A stretch of 64,000 nucleotides of DNA from Pseudomonas sediminis (GCF_002741105.1 NZ_NIQU01000005.1:337149-401148); one strand, 5' to 3'; positions 46,102 through 55,301 are shown, counted from the stretch's first letter. Numbers and translations: made by a program. Notes: a model not told the origin generated them from the sequence alone.

Positions 46102-46676
46102 GATCGATTCTCGTCAACGGTTGGATTAAGCCAGGCGTCGAACAGGCGCGTGACCATGGGCATGAACAGGTACACCACGAGCAGGACGATGCTCAGGGTG
46201 ATCAAGGTGTTGCTTGGCAGGTAAGCGCCGAGCCAGGGAGTAAGGTGGAAAAGGGGTTGCCAGAGCAGCGGTACCAGCAGGCTCAGTGGCAGGATGACCA
46301 GGAAGGTGACGCACGCCTGTTTCCAACGCGGTGGCGGCGTCTGCGCGCTTTCTGGCACAAACCAGAATTCCTTGTTCTCGGCGATTTCCAGCTGATCACC
46401 CGCGCGTAGCAGGGGCTCGACTTCGGCGATCAACTGACGTCGTTGTTCCGATTCGATCCAATTCTGCAACTGCTGCAGGCTGGCGAAGCGCAGCACGCAG
46501 GTGAACTGCGTCAGGCAGGCTTGATGGCTACGCACCACGTCGACACCCAGGTGGCCAGGGCATTGGCTGGCGGTGGCGATGATGCGTCGCAACCAGGCCT
46601 CGTAACGCGGCACGTGGCCTGGGCGAACCTGATGGCGTACCACCAGAGTGACGGTTTCTGCTTGCGTCTCACTCAT
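46098..46676 (-). CDS. Antibiotic-biosynthesis-monooxygenase domain protein with two membrane helices
   Basis: A 192-aa protein. The N-terminal ABM-like ferredoxin fold (VTLVVRHQVRPGHVPRYEAWLRRI..., FTCVLRFASLQQLQNWIESE) is followed by two hydrophobic helices (FLVILPLSLLVPLLWQPLF and LITLSIVLLVVYLFMPMV). The ABM-plus-TM arrangement is known in proteobacteria, but I know of no assigned function. ATG at 46676 is used because the domain starts directly after it. An in-frame ATG at 46769, only 5 bases after the upstream gene, would add 31 residues and cannot be excluded. The stop overlaps the amidohydrolase start (ATGA). Confidence 0.75.
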   Translation of the reverse strand: MSETQAETVTLVVRHQVRPGHVPRYEAWLRRIIATASQCPGHLGVDVVRSHQACLTQFTCVLRFASLQQLQNWIESEQRRQLIAEVEPLLRAGDQLEIAENKEFWFVPESAQTPPPRWKQACVTFLVILPLSLLVPLLWQPLFHLTPWLGAYLPSNTLITLSIVLLVVYLFMPMVTRLFDAWLNPTVDENRS

Positions 46677-46773
46677 GCTGGAGACTCTGCTCGAGGCTTT
46701 GGTTTTGTCGATCCAGCGGCGCGCACCGATGCGCGCCACTGGTCGAGTCGAGGGCGTTTCCGCCGTCATGAGG

Positions 46774-47460
46774 TCAGATGGGCGCCGCTACAGGGGCCAG
46801 GGTCGGCCCATGCTCAACGCGCTCAGGTGCCTTGTGCACCATGGTGTAGGCGTAGTCCACGCCCATGCCGTAGGCACCGGAGTGTTCCTTCACCAGTTCC
46901 ATCACTGCGTCGTAGGTGTCGCGGTTCTTCCAGTCGCGCTGCCATTCCAGCAGCACCTGTTGCCAGGTCACCGGCACTACGCCGGCCTGGATCATGCGCT
47001 GCATGGAGTAGTCGTGAGCGGCCTGCGAGGTACCACCAGAGGCGTCGGCGACCATGTAGATTTCGTAGCCGGCGTCATGCATGGCGGAGAGGGCGAAGGT
47101 GGTGTTGCACACCTCGGTCCACAGGCCGGAAACGATGACCTTGTTGCGGCCGTTCTTCTTCAGCGCGTCGCGGACCTTCTGGTCGTCCCAGGAGTTCATC
47201 GAGGTGCGCTCGAGCAGCGGCGCGTCGGGGAATACGGCGAGTAGTTCGGGGTAGGTGTGGCCGGAGAAGCTTTCGGTCTCGACCGTGGTGATGATGGTCG
47301 GCACGTTGAAGATCTTGGCGGCTTTAGCCAGGCCCACGGTGTTGTTCTTCAGGGTTTGCCGGTCGATGCTCTGCACGCCGAAGGCCATCTGTGGCTGCTG
47401 GTCGATGAAGATCAGCTGGCTGTTGTGCGGGGTGAGGACTTCGGTTTTTGGATTGCTCAT
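46774..47460 (-). CDS. YcaC-like isochorismatase-family hydrolase
   Basis: A 228-aa cysteine hydrolase-fold protein: Asp20 (LIFIDQQPQMAFGV) and Cys118 (SGLWTEVCNTTFALSAM) form the expected active site. The length, QQPQM and TEVC motifs fit the YcaC group of octameric hydrolases of unknown substrate. The C-terminus GMGVDYAYTMVHKAPERV is extended. ATG at 47460 precedes MSNPKTEVLTP. It heads the closely spaced genes continuing into the ABM protein and amidohydrolase. Confidence 0.88.
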   Translation of the reverse strand: MSNPKTEVLTPHNSQLIFIDQQPQMAFGVQSIDRQTLKNNTVGLAKAAKIFNVPTIITTVETESFSGHTYPELLAVFPDAPLLERTSMNSWDDQKVRDALKKNGRNKVIVSGLWTEVCNTTFALSAMHDAGYEIYMVADASGGTSQAAHDYSMQRMIQAGVVPVTWQQVLLEWQRDWKNRDTYDAVMELVKEHSGAYGMGVDYAYTMVHKAPERVEHGPTLAPVAAPI

Positions 47461-47598
47461 AGCGGTTACCTGTCGGTGAGGCGGTGGTCGATGCACGCAT
47501 CCCGTCGGTCGTTGCCGTCGGGTAGACGCCGGGACTATCGCAAAGCGGCCACCGCCTGGATTGGATGGGACTACGGTTCTGGTATCGGGCTGTGGTGA

Positions 47599-48576
47599 TC
47601 AGGCCAGGTGTTCACGCAGGGCCGCGCCGGCCTGCTGCATGGCCGTGCGTACGGCAGGTACCTCAGCGATCACGTTGAGCAGACCGTAGTCATGGATCAT
47701 GCCGTTGTAGCGCACGGCGCTGACCGCCACCCCGGCCGCGCCCAGGCGGCGCGCGTAGGCTTCGCCTTCGTCACGCAGCACATCCATCTCGGCGGTCTGC
47801 ACCAGGGCTGGCGGCAGGCCTTTGAGCTGTTCCAGGCTGGCGCGCAGCGGCGAGGCATGGATCTCGTTACGCTGTTTCGGGTCGGTGGTGTAGTTGTCCC
47901 AGAACCACTCCATCATCGCGCGGGTCAGGAAATGCCCCTCGGCGAACTGGTTGTAGGAGGCGTTGTTGAAGCTGGCGTCGGTCACCGGCCACAGCAGCAG
48001 CTGGAAACGTAACTTCGGCGTGCCGGCTTCCTTGGCCTTGAGTGCGACCACCGCCGCCATATTGCCGCCGACACTGTTACCAGCCACGGCCAGGCGGGCG
48101 CCGTCGACACCGATCTGGTTGCCATTGGCGGCCACCCATTGGGTTGCCGCATATGCCTGGTTGATCGCAGTTGGGTATTTCGTTTCGGGCGAGGGGGTAT
48201 AGTCGACGTAGATAGCCGCGGCGCCGGAGTGCACCACCAGATCGCGGATCAGTCGTGCGTGGGTGGGATAGTCGCCCAGCACCCAGCCGCCACCGTGGAA
48301 GAACATGAAGCCCGGCAGGGTGCCCTGGCTGCCCGCCGGACGCACTACCACCAGCTTCAGTGTCTGGCCGGCGGCCTCGATGCTGTGTTCGCGGGTTTCC
48401 ACGGTGGATAGATCGACCTCGACCGAGGCCTGGGCGCCGGTGAGCACCCCGCGTGCCTCCAGGGGCGGGAGTTGTTCGAGCGGTGTACCACCGCCGGCGG
48501 CCAGGGCTTCGAGAAAGGACTGGGTGGTGGATTCGACGCCGGGACTACCGGCGCCCAGGTTGGCGGTGGGCTGCAT
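47599..48576 (-). CDS. Alpha/beta hydrolase, hormone-sensitive-lipase (GDXG) type
   Basis: A 325-aa esterase-like protein: HGGGW oxyanion motif at residues 94-98 (MFFHGGGWVLGDYPTH), nucleophile Ser168 in VAGNSVGGNMAA, acid Asp in AEMDVLRDEGE and base His in MIHDYG. The length is normal for the family; there is no signal peptide. The natural ester or amide is unknown. It is the most upstream gene of the co-directional minus-strand series that ends in the two-component system; a 138-base gap separates it from the YcaC-like gene. It is divergent from the APC permease gene. Confidence 0.9.
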   Translation of the reverse strand: MQPTANLGAGSPGVESTTQSFLEALAAGGGTPLEQLPPLEARGVLTGAQASVEVDLSTVETREHSIEAAGQTLKLVVVRPAGSQGTLPGFMFFHGGGWVLGDYPTHARLIRDLVVHSGAAAIYVDYTPSPETKYPTAINQAYAATQWVAANGNQIGVDGARLAVAGNSVGGNMAAVVALKAKEAGTPKLRFQLLLWPVTDASFNNASYNQFAEGHFLTRAMMEWFWDNYTTDPKQRNEIHASPLRASLEQLKGLPPALVQTAEMDVLRDEGEAYARRLGAAGVAVSAVRYNGMIHDYGLLNVIAEVPAVRTAMQQAGAALREHLA

Positions 48577-48732
48577 GGCGGATGACCTCGTGGTGGCTGA
48601 AGGAGCTGTCGCGCAACTGCGTCGAGCATCTTCACGCCAGGCACCAGGCCACGCTTGGATCGGTCTGCCGTTTTGGCATCAGGCTGCTATCGGGCTGCTA
48701 GAGTGAGGATCAGGCTCACGCTCGAGGTGTTC

Positions 48733-50160
48733 ATGACAGGGGAATGTCGCAAGCTGGGGGTAGGATCGCTGACCGCGTTGGTGGTGGGGTCGATGGTGGG
48801 CGGCGGCATCTTCTCGCTGCCGCAGAATATCGCCGCGCGGGCCGACGTTGGGGCGGTGCTGATCGGCTGGGGTATTACCGCGGTGGGCATGCTGGCGCTG
48901 GCGTTCGTGTTCCAGAGTCTGGCCAACCGCAAGCCGCAGCTCGATGGTGGGGTCTATGTCTACGCCAAGGCCGGTCTTGGCGACTACATGGGGTTCTCAT
49001 CGGCCTGGGGCTACTGGATCAGTGCCTGGTTGGGCAACGTCGGCTACTTCGTCCTGCTGTTCTCGACCCTGGGGTATTTCTTTCCAGCCTTCGGCGAGGG
49101 CAATACGCCGCTGGCCATTGGCTGCGCCTCGGTACTGCTGTGGTGCGTGCATGCTCTGGTGCTGCGCGGGATCAGGGAGGCGGCGCTGATCAACCTGATT
49201 ACCACCGTGGCCAAGCTGGTGCCGATCCTGCTGTTCATCGTCATTGTCGGCCTGGCTTTCGACCGCGAGATCTTCACTCGCGACATCTGGGGGCGCAGCA
49301 ACCCGCAATTCGGCAGCGTGCTGGAACAGGTGCGCAACATGATGCTGGTCACCGTGTTCGTGTTCATCGGCATCGAGGGCGCCAGCGTCTATTCCTCGCG
49401 CGCCGAGCGCCGCAGCGATGTGGGCAAGGCCACGGTGATCGGTTTTCTCGGCGTGCTGGCGCTGCTGATGCTGGTCAACCTGCTGTCGCTCGGGGTGATG
49501 AGTCAGCCCGAGCTGGCTGCACTGCAGAACCCTTCCATGGCGGGTGTGCTGGAGCATGTGGTGGGCCGCTGGGGGGCCGTGTTCATCAGCATCGGCCTGG
49601 CGGTTTCGCTGCTCGGTGCGTTGCTGTCCTGGGCGCTGCTGTGTGCGGAGATCCTCTTCGTTTCGGCCAAGGACGGCACCATGCCGGCCTTCCTGCGCCG
49701 AGAAAACGCCAACCAGGTGCCCACCAATGCGCTGTGGCTGACCAACACGATGATCCAGCTGTTCCTGCTGATCATCCTGTTCGCCCAGGGCACCTACCTG
49801 TCGCTGATCTACCTGGCATCCTCGATGATCCTGGTGCCGTACCTGTGGTCGTCGGTCTACGCCTTGCTACTGGTACTGCGCGGCGAGACGTACGAGGGAC
49901 AGGTCGGCGTGCGGCGCAAGGATCTGCTGGTCAGCCTGCTGGCGACCTTCTATACCATCTGGCTGCTGTATGCCGGCGGGATGAAATACCTGCTGCTTTC
50001 GGCACTGCTCTATGCCCCAGGCGTACTGTTGTTCCACAGAGCCAAGCGAGAGCTGGGGCAGGTGCTGTTCAGGGGCTACGAGTGGCTGATCTTTGCTGCG
50101 GTGCTGGTGACGGCGCTACTGGCCGGGTATGGGCTGTACGGTGGCCACCTGAGCTTGTGA
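48733..50160 (+). CDS. Basic amino acid/polyamine antiporter family permease (APC superfamily, ArcD-like)
   Basis: A 475-aa, 12-helix transporter: the TM1 motif LTALVVGSMVGGGIFSLPQNIAARA is characteristic of the arginine:ornithine antiporter group, with GGVYVYAKAGLGDYMGF and FIGIEGASVYSSRAERRSDVGKAT further on. Substrates of this group are Arg, ornithine, Lys or related amines; which one is not predictable, and no arc genes are nearby. Ethanolamine or a product of the adjacent hydrolase block is conceivable. ATG at 48733 follows GAGGTGTTC; the frame upstream is not conserved. Confidence 0.9.
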   Translation: MTGECRKLGVGSLTALVVGSMVGGGIFSLPQNIAARADVGAVLIGWGITAVGMLALAFVFQSLANRKPQLDGGVYVYAKAGLGDYMGFSSAWGYWISAWLGNVGYFVLLFSTLGYFFPAFGEGNTPLAIGCASVLLWCVHALVLRGIREAALINLITTVAKLVPILLFIVIVGLAFDREIFTRDIWGRSNPQFGSVLEQVRNMMLVTVFVFIGIEGASVYSSRAERRSDVGKATVIGFLGVLALLMLVNLLSLGVMSQPELAALQNPSMAGVLEHVVGRWGAVFISIGLAVSLLGALLSWALLCAEILFVSAKDGTMPAFLRRENANQVPTNALWLTNTMIQLFLLIILFAQGTYLSLIYLASSMILVPYLWSSVYALLLVLRGETYEGQVGVRRKDLLVSLLATFYTIWLLYAGGMKYLLLSALLYAPGVLLFHRAKRELGQVLFRGYEWLIFAAVLVTALLAGYGLYGGHLSL

Positions 50161-50230
50161 ACGGGCTTGGAGGATCGCCACTCGAGGTGGATAATCGACG
50201 CCTGCAATCCAACTGGTAACTGGCTTATCC

Positions 50231-50593
50231 ATGCGCGAACGGCTGCGTACCGCTCTAGTCTGCCTCCTGATGCTGGCCTTGCCGATGCAAGCGATGGCCG
50301 CATTCGGCATGCAGCTTTGCCAGCAGGTGCACCGTAGCGCCAGCGTGCATGTGATGCCCGAGCATGGTCAGCGGCATGCAGCGATGAAGCCAGCAGCCGA
50401 CGGCCAGCATCACCCGGCGAAAGCCGCCTCCTGCAGCCTCTGCACGTTCTGCTTCAGTGCGGTGGTGTTCACCCAGCCCTTTGTCCAGGCCGCTGAGGTG
50501 CAGCGTGCCGAGCCACCTCAGGCGCTGAGCCCGCGCCTGGTGTCCATAGTGGCAGATACGCCCGAGCGCCCACCCCGTCCGACTTTCTCCTGA
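50231..50593 (+). CDS. Small exported Cys/His-rich protein (DUF2946-like)
   Basis: A 120-aa protein with a signal peptide (residues 1-23, TALVCLLMLALPMQAMA). A His/Met-rich middle (HVMPEHGQRHAAMK, DGQHHPAK) is followed by a Cys cluster (SCSLCTFCFSAV). The pattern fits DUF2946-like proteins that often accompany copper genes; a metal-binding role is inferred. The cupredoxin gene starts 98 bases downstream on the same strand. Confidence 0.72.
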   Translation: MRERLRTALVCLLMLALPMQAMAAFGMQLCQQVHRSASVHVMPEHGQRHAAMKPAADGQHHPAKAASCSLCTFCFSAVVFTQPFVQAAEVQRAEPPQALSPRLVSIVADTPERPPRPTFS

Positions 50594-50691
50594 TCGAACC
50601 CCTTTCAACCACGGCCTCAGGCCGGCTGCAGCAGCCGGCACGCCGCACGCGCGCTTGCGCGTGAACGTTACCAACGATTGGAGATGCAAAG

Positions 50692-51201
50692 ATGAAACGA
50701 CGTATCAGCCCCTTGCTGGCTCTGCTTCTCGCGGCACTGTTGCCTGCACTGCAGGCGCAGGCCCATGAAGACAGTCACGCCGGACATGGCGATATGCAGA
50801 TGATGGATCACGGGCCAGCGCAGAAACCCTGGGGCATTGCCGGGCAGGCCGACAAGGTCGATCGCACCGTGGAGATTCGCATGGGCGACAGCATGCGCTT
50901 CACACCGGAGCGGTTGCAGGTCAGGCAGGGTGAGACCATCCGCTTCGTTCATCACAACGATGGCAAGCTGATGCACGAGTTCGTGCTAGGGACGCGGCAG
51001 ACCTTGGATGAACATGCCGCCGAAATGCTTAGGGCGCCGGGCATGGCTCATGGTGAAGCGTATATGGCGCATGTCGCGCCAGAGGCGCAGGGCGAGATGA
51101 TCTGGACGTTCAACCGAGCCGGCGAGTTCGAGTTCGCCTGTCTGATCGCCGGGCATTACCAGGCCGGTATGCGCGGCAGCGTCGAGGTGCTGGCTAACTA
51201 A
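50692..51201 (+). CDS. Exported cupredoxin-domain copper protein
   Basis: A 169-aa periplasmic protein with a signal peptide (LLALLLAALLPALQAQA) and a His/Met-rich lead (HEDSHAGHGDMQMMDHG). The cupredoxin fold has type-1 copper ligands: His in LMHEFVLG, Cys and His in FACLIAGHYQAGM, and Met in the same segment. Similar proteins belong to copper tolerance loci (CopI-like). The small DUF2946-like protein precedes it. No P-type ATPase or cop regulator is in the window. Confidence 0.88.
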   Translation: MKRRISPLLALLLAALLPALQAQAHEDSHAGHGDMQMMDHGPAQKPWGIAGQADKVDRTVEIRMGDSMRFTPERLQVRQGETIRFVHHNDGKLMHEFVLGTRQTLDEHAAEMLRAPGMAHGEAYMAHVAPEAQGEMIWTFNRAGEFEFACLIAGHYQAGMRGSVEVLAN

Positions 51202-51216
51202 GGTAAGGTAGGGGAA

Positions 51217-51243
51217 GGCCGCGATCCAGAAGGGATCGCGGCC
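51217..51243. terminator. Hairpin between convergent cupredoxin and HU-like genes
   Basis: Perfect 11-bp arms GGCCGCGATCC (51217-51227) and GGATCGCGGCC (51233-51243) with a 5-base loop. There is no strong T tract on either strand, but its place between converging stops suggests a shared 3' end. Confidence 0.6.
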
Positions 51244-51253
51244 GGACTCTGAA

Positions 51254-51532
51254 TCAGTTCAGAGCGTCGGTCAGGGCCTTGGCAGGCACCAGCTTGACCA
51301 CTTTCTTGGCAGCGATTTCGATGCTCTTGCCGGTCTGCGGGTTACGGCCAGTACGGGCCGGGCGCTCGCTCACCTTCAGCTTGCCGATACCCGGCAGGGT
51401 GATCTCACCGTCGTTTTCCAGCGCGTCGCCGACAATTTCGCCCAGCTGATCGATCAGGGTGCGGACAGTGGCTTTGGGCAGGGAAACGGCCTCGGCCAGG
51501 TCGCTGATCAGTTGGTCTTTGGTGATTGCCAT
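51254..51532 (-). CDS. HU-family DNA-binding protein (HupN-like variant)
   Basis: A 92-aa nucleoid protein: helices in KDQLISDLAEAVSLPKATVRTLIDQ, then GEITLPGIGKLKVSERPARTGRNPQTGKSIEIAAKKVVKL, which holds the beta arm with the intercalating Pro (RNPQTG) and the Lys-rich end. It is slightly longer than HupA/HupB (90 aa) and starts MAITKDQL rather than MNK, so it is likely the divergent third HU of pseudomonads. The frame upstream of ATG 51532 is open but is not protein-like. Confidence 0.9.
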   Translation of the reverse strand: MAITKDQLISDLAEAVSLPKATVRTLIDQLGEIVGDALENDGEITLPGIGKLKVSERPARTGRNPQTGKSIEIAAKKVVKLVPAKALTDALN

Positions 51533-51668
51533 GATGTAACTCCGTTTGCAGGTGAGAGGTTCGGCTTGGCAGACATGAAGCCGCACAGCCGAAAACGTGG
51601 GAAAGCTAGCACAAAAGGGATGGCTCGGCAGCGCCTGACAGACTTTACCGATAGGGCTTAGTGTCGCA

Positions 51669-53261
51669 TCAGTCCTGGTGGTTCCAGCGTGCGACCAAAA
51701 AACGCAGTCGGCCACTGATACCAGGTTCACTGGCACTGTCAAACGGCACTTCGAGCTCCAGGCTTCCATCCTTCTGACGGTTGCCATCGAGTTTGCGGTC
51801 GGCGCTGTGCACTCCCTGGTTCTGCCAGGCGTGACTCACTTGCCAGTCGCTGTCGGCGCCGGGTGGGGTTATTTCCAGCATCAGGCTGTTGCGGAACAGA
51901 TAGCTCCCCTCGAAGTGCTGGTTGACCCACAGCTTGCGCTCCACCTCGTAGTCCGGCACGCGAACGTTGAAGGTCAAGGTATAGGCCAGTCCCTTGCGCC
52001 TGCTGTTCACGCGCGCCCGGTCTGCGAGAAACAGGCTGCCGAGGTACAGCTTGCCATTCTCCTGCGGTGCCTTGAGCCAATGCTGATGGGCGAGACAGGC
52101 CACCGAGTCCTCCTCGGCGGTGCGCCGGCTCAGGTACCAGAGCTTGCCGCGAGGGGCGGCGAGTACTTCGAACTGGTACAAGGCGTTGACTGATTGCCCC
52201 TGGCTTGCCGCTTTGCGCAGCTCCTTGGGCAGGCTGATGGCGTCAACTTCGGCCCAGATGTCTACACGCACATCGCCGAACAGAAAACGGGTGAGATTCT
52301 GGTAAGCCTCCTCGCTGTTGACGATGCCGAAGTAGCCAGAATGCGCTCTATAGGTAAAGGCTTTGGCACAAGGGGCTGTCGGTTTGTTGCGAGCATCCAG
52401 GCCGCAGAGAGTCGCGTTGTCGATGCGCACCAGGCCGTCGCTGCCGTGGCCTGCGAAGGTACGTGAGAGGCCGAGACCGGCTTCGTAGTCCATGCGATTG
52501 GTGCCAACCATGCAGAAGAAGCGCCTCGACGGGAAACGTGCCTCGGGTAGCCAGTCGACGCGTTCGGTGAGCTTGTAGGCGGCTTCCAGATCGAGAAAAG
52601 TCGCCAGGCGCTGGCGGTTGAAGTTGCTGATGTCGCTCAGGCTAAGCCAGCTTGGCGGGTTGATGCCGAGCAGGTCGATACCATTGTGTGGCGTGGCGTA
52701 GGTAAACACTTTGTCCACCAGCTGGGCCGCGCCACCTGGATCCAGCTTGGGGTTTTGCAGCAGGCCTCGGCACACCAGGCCACCCATCGAATGGGCCACC
52801 AGGTAGCAACGGAAGTCGGTCTTGGTGATGGCGTTCTTCGGGTTGGCGCACACCAGCTCGCGCACCTTGAGAATCAGCTCGCCAAGCTTGCTGGCGAACA
52901 CCTCCAGGCTTGGTGTGCTGCCGATACCCAGCAGCCGGGAGGCTTCGTCGTAATAGCGATAGATGATGATCGAGCGGCTGCCCAGACGGTTATCCGGGTT
53001 GGCGGCCCATTCCGGGTCGAGAATGTCGTAGCCGTCTTCGTATACGTCCTGATAGTCGAACTCCGAGGCCAGACGAATCACCGGCGACTCGAAGACAAAC
53101 TTGCGTGGCTGGCGGGTCTTCTCCGCTACCGCACGGTAGACGGTGGAGCCGAGGTTGAAACCGCAGAACGGGTCGGCACTGGTCTGGTCGATCTCTCCCG
53201 GGGTCATGGCGTAGCCACGCACGTAGATGATCGGATGGAAGGGGCTATGTGAATTGGCCAT
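51669..53261 (-). CDS. Lipase-like alpha/beta hydrolase (PGAP1/AHSMGG type)
   Basis: A 530-aa protein. The N-terminal about 310 residues form an alpha/beta hydrolase: FHPIIYVRGYAMTPGE, the nucleophile elbow YLVAHSMGGLVCRGLL, VFTYATPHNGIDLLG and a late GHGSDGLVRI and YRAHSGYFGI (acid and base regions). A second domain of about 200 residues, probably beta-rich, has no recognised family. There is no clear signal peptide. Substrate and role are unknown. It is divergent from the MCP gene. Confidence 0.8.
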   Translation of the reverse strand: MANSHSPFHPIIYVRGYAMTPGEIDQTSADPFCGFNLGSTVYRAVAEKTRQPRKFVFESPVIRLASEFDYQDVYEDGYDILDPEWAANPDNRLGSRSIIIYRYYDEASRLLGIGSTPSLEVFASKLGELILKVRELVCANPKNAITKTDFRCYLVAHSMGGLVCRGLLQNPKLDPGGAAQLVDKVFTYATPHNGIDLLGINPPSWLSLSDISNFNRQRLATFLDLEAAYKLTERVDWLPEARFPSRRFFCMVGTNRMDYEAGLGLSRTFAGHGSDGLVRIDNATLCGLDARNKPTAPCAKAFTYRAHSGYFGIVNSEEAYQNLTRFLFGDVRVDIWAEVDAISLPKELRKAASQGQSVNALYQFEVLAAPRGKLWYLSRRTAEEDSVACLAHQHWLKAPQENGKLYLGSLFLADRARVNSRRKGLAYTLTFNVRVPDYEVERKLWVNQHFEGSYLFRNSLMLEITPPGADSDWQVSHAWQNQGVHSADRKLDGNRQKDGSLELEVPFDSASEPGISGRLRFLVARWNHQD

Positions 53262-53457
53262 GGTTGCTCCTGAGGTGGCGTGCGCGTGCCTCGGGAATGC
53301 TCATCATGGCCGAACTGCGGGATGCGACGAGTGGCGCGGGTGGTCGTGAAGAAGGTTAGCTCAGCGTTAGAGATTATCCGGATTTTTGCGCGGCCAGACG
53401 GCGACTTGGCAAGGCTCGACTAAGCTACTGAGACCTGCCTAATGCTGGAGTGCCATC

Positions 53458-55092
53458 ATGCTGCGTGCATTCACTGATCTGGGGTTCCGTTGGAAAATTG
53501 CCCTGCCGATTCTGTTGCTGGCCGCCTTGCTGGTAACGATGGGAGCCTTGGGTGTACGTGGCATCACTCAGGTCGCTGAATCCAGTACCACGCTGACCAA
53601 TCGCCATCTGCCTGCAATCAGCCTGCTGCTCAATGCCGACCGGGACCTGTACCAGGCCTTCGTCGCCGAGCGCAGCCTGCTCGACGAAGACTCCGGTTCG
53701 CATGCCGCGCAGTTGCGCACCTCGCATGCTGAGAACCTGCAGCAGGCCTATGACCGCGTGCACAAGTTCGCCGAGATGCAGCCAGGCAGCGAAGCGCTGG
53801 CTCTGGTGGCCGACTTCGACCGTGGTTTTGAACGCTGGAAGGCGACCTCGTTGCGCGTGCTGGAACTGGCCAACAGCGACCCCAATGCCGCTAGTCGGTT
53901 GAGTTTCGCCGACAGCGAGGTGCAATTCGAAGAGGCGCGCAGTGCCATCGACAAGCTCGGCGAGCTTGAGGACAACGCGGCCAATGCGGTGGGCACCGAA
54001 GCCATCGCCCGTGGCGAGTCTCTGGCCTGGCAGCAAGGGCTGATCATCGCCATCGGCCTGCTGGTGTGCCTGGTGCTGGTGGTAGGCTTCCCGCTGTTGG
54101 TGACCCGTCCGCTGCACAACCTGCTGCATCGTATCGAACAGATCGCCGATGGTGACGGCGACCTGCGTGTGCGCCTGGACGTGCTGTCCAAGGACGAACT
54201 GGGCCAGCTCAGCCATGCCTTCAACCGCTTCCTCGACAAGCTGCAACCCTTGATCAAGGAAGTCGGCCGCGTCACTGACGAAGTCGCCGATTCGGCCAAA
54301 AGCCTGGCTGGCCTGGCGGCTGCCAATGACCGGCTGATCAGCAGCGAGCACGCGGCGGTGGATCAGGTCAGTACTGCAGCCACCGAAATGAGCGTGGCGG
54401 TGCATGAAGTGGCGCGCAACGCGCAGAGCGCTGCCGATGCAGCGCGCAATGCCGAGCAACAGTCGCGCGAGGGGGCCCAGGTGGTGGGGGCGACCATCCA
54501 TTCGATCCGTCAGCTGGCTCAGGAAGTGGAAAGCGCCTCCGACACCATCCAGACCCTGGAGCAGGAAACCGCCAACATCGGTGCGGTACTGGCGGTGATC
54601 AAGGGCATCGCCGAACAGACCAACCTGCTGGCACTCAACGCGGCCATCGAGGCGGCGCGGGCAGGCGAGCAGGGCCGTGGTTTCGCCGTGGTCGCCGATG
54701 AGGTGCGGGCGCTGGCCGCGCGTACCCAGGAGTCGACCAAGGACATCCAGCAAATGATCGAGCGCCTGCAGGCTGGTGTGCAGAACGCAGTCAAGGCCAC
54801 ACACTCGGGCAGTACCCGCGCGCGGCAGAGCGTGGAGCAGGCCGCTGGTGTGGATCAGGCGCTGAGCGTCACCGGTGACTCGGTGCAGCGCATCAACGAC
54901 ATGGCGGCGCAGATCGCCACTGCCTGCGAGGAGCAAAGCAGCGTCACCGAAGAAATCGCCCGCAACATCAGCGATATTCGCGACCTGTCCAACGAGGCGG
55001 CGCAAACCTCCGAACAGAGCTCGCGGGCCAGCCAGCACCTGTCCGATCTGTCTCATGGTCTGGCTCAGTTGGTGGGACGCTTCCGTGTGTGA
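53458..55092 (+). CDS. Methyl-accepting chemotaxis protein
   Basis: A 544-aa chemoreceptor: TM1 (about 15-36, [20 protein letters not shown]), a periplasmic four-helix-bundle ligand domain (about 40-190), TM2 (about 193-215, [21 protein letters not shown]), a HAMP domain ([21 protein letters not shown]) and a signalling hairpin with [20 protein letters not shown] and [13 protein letters not shown]. There is no C-terminal pentapeptide tether. The ligand is unknown. The start ATG at 53458 follows CTGGAGTGCC. Confidence 0.94.
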   Translation: MLRAFTDLGFRWKIALPILLLAALLVTMGALGVRGITQVAESSTTLTNRHLPAISLLLNADRDLYQAFVAERSLLDEDSGSHAAQLRTSHAENLQQAYDRVHKFAEMQPGSEALALVADFDRGFERWKATSLRVLELANSDPNAASRLSFADSEVQFEEARSAIDKLGELEDNAANAVGTEAIARGESLAWQQGLIIAIGLLVCLVLVVGFPLLVTRPLHNLLHRIEQIADGDGDLRVRLDVLSKDELGQLSHAFNRFLDKLQPLIKEVGRVTDEVADSAKSLAGLAAANDRLISSEHAAVDQVSTAATEMSVAVHEVARNAQSAADAARNAEQQSREGAQVVGATIHSIRQLAQEVESASDTIQTLEQETANIGAVLAVIKGIAEQTNLLALNAAIEAARAGEQGRGFAVVADEVRALAARTQESTKDIQQMIERLQAGVQNAVKATHSGSTRARQSVEQAAGVDQALSVTGDSVQRINDMAAQIATACEEQSSVTEEIARNISDIRDLSNEAAQTSEQSSRASQHLSDLSHGLAQLVGRFRV

Positions 55093-55127
55093 CGTCAGTG
55101 TCTCGCGTATCTAAGTGTTTGAAGCAG

Positions 55128-55155
55128 TTGTAAGTTTACGTTTAGCCGTTACAAT
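55128..55155 (+). promoter_or_regulatory. Candidate promoter of the SRP RNA gene
   Basis: TTGTAA (55128-55133) and TACAAT (55150-55155) with a 16-base spacer, upstream of the 4.5S RNA. A transcription start about 55162 would imply 5' trimming to the mature end near 55189. Confidence 0.55.
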
Positions 55156-55187
55156 GGCGCGGCTCGTCGCAATGGCGGGCAGCGTTA

Positions 55188-55301
55188 TGGTGGCCCTGCC
55201 GGTCCCCTCGCAACGATTACCCGTTAACCTGGTCAGGCCCGGAAGGGAGCAGCCACAGCGGGAACATTGTGTGCCGGGGTGTGGCTGGTAGGGTCCACCT
55301 C
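55188..55301 (+). ncRNA. ffs: Signal recognition particle 4.5S RNA
   Basis: The region contains the strongly conserved SRP hairpin, with the Ffh-binding symmetric and asymmetric loops in GGTCAGGCCCGGAAGGGAGC and the paired strand AGCCACAGCGGGAA...GTGTGCCGGGGTGTGGC. The ends (GGTGGCCCTGCC near 55189 and GGTAGGGTCCACC near 55299) pair as the closing helix. The RNA joins Ffh to target membrane proteins. The exact ends are estimated to within a few bases. Confidence 0.92.

Noticed and set aside
53262..53457. FliA-type promoter before the chemoreceptor gene
   Set aside because: CTAAG and GCCTAA are present, but the spacing is too short compared with the flagellar sigma consensus, so it is not supported.
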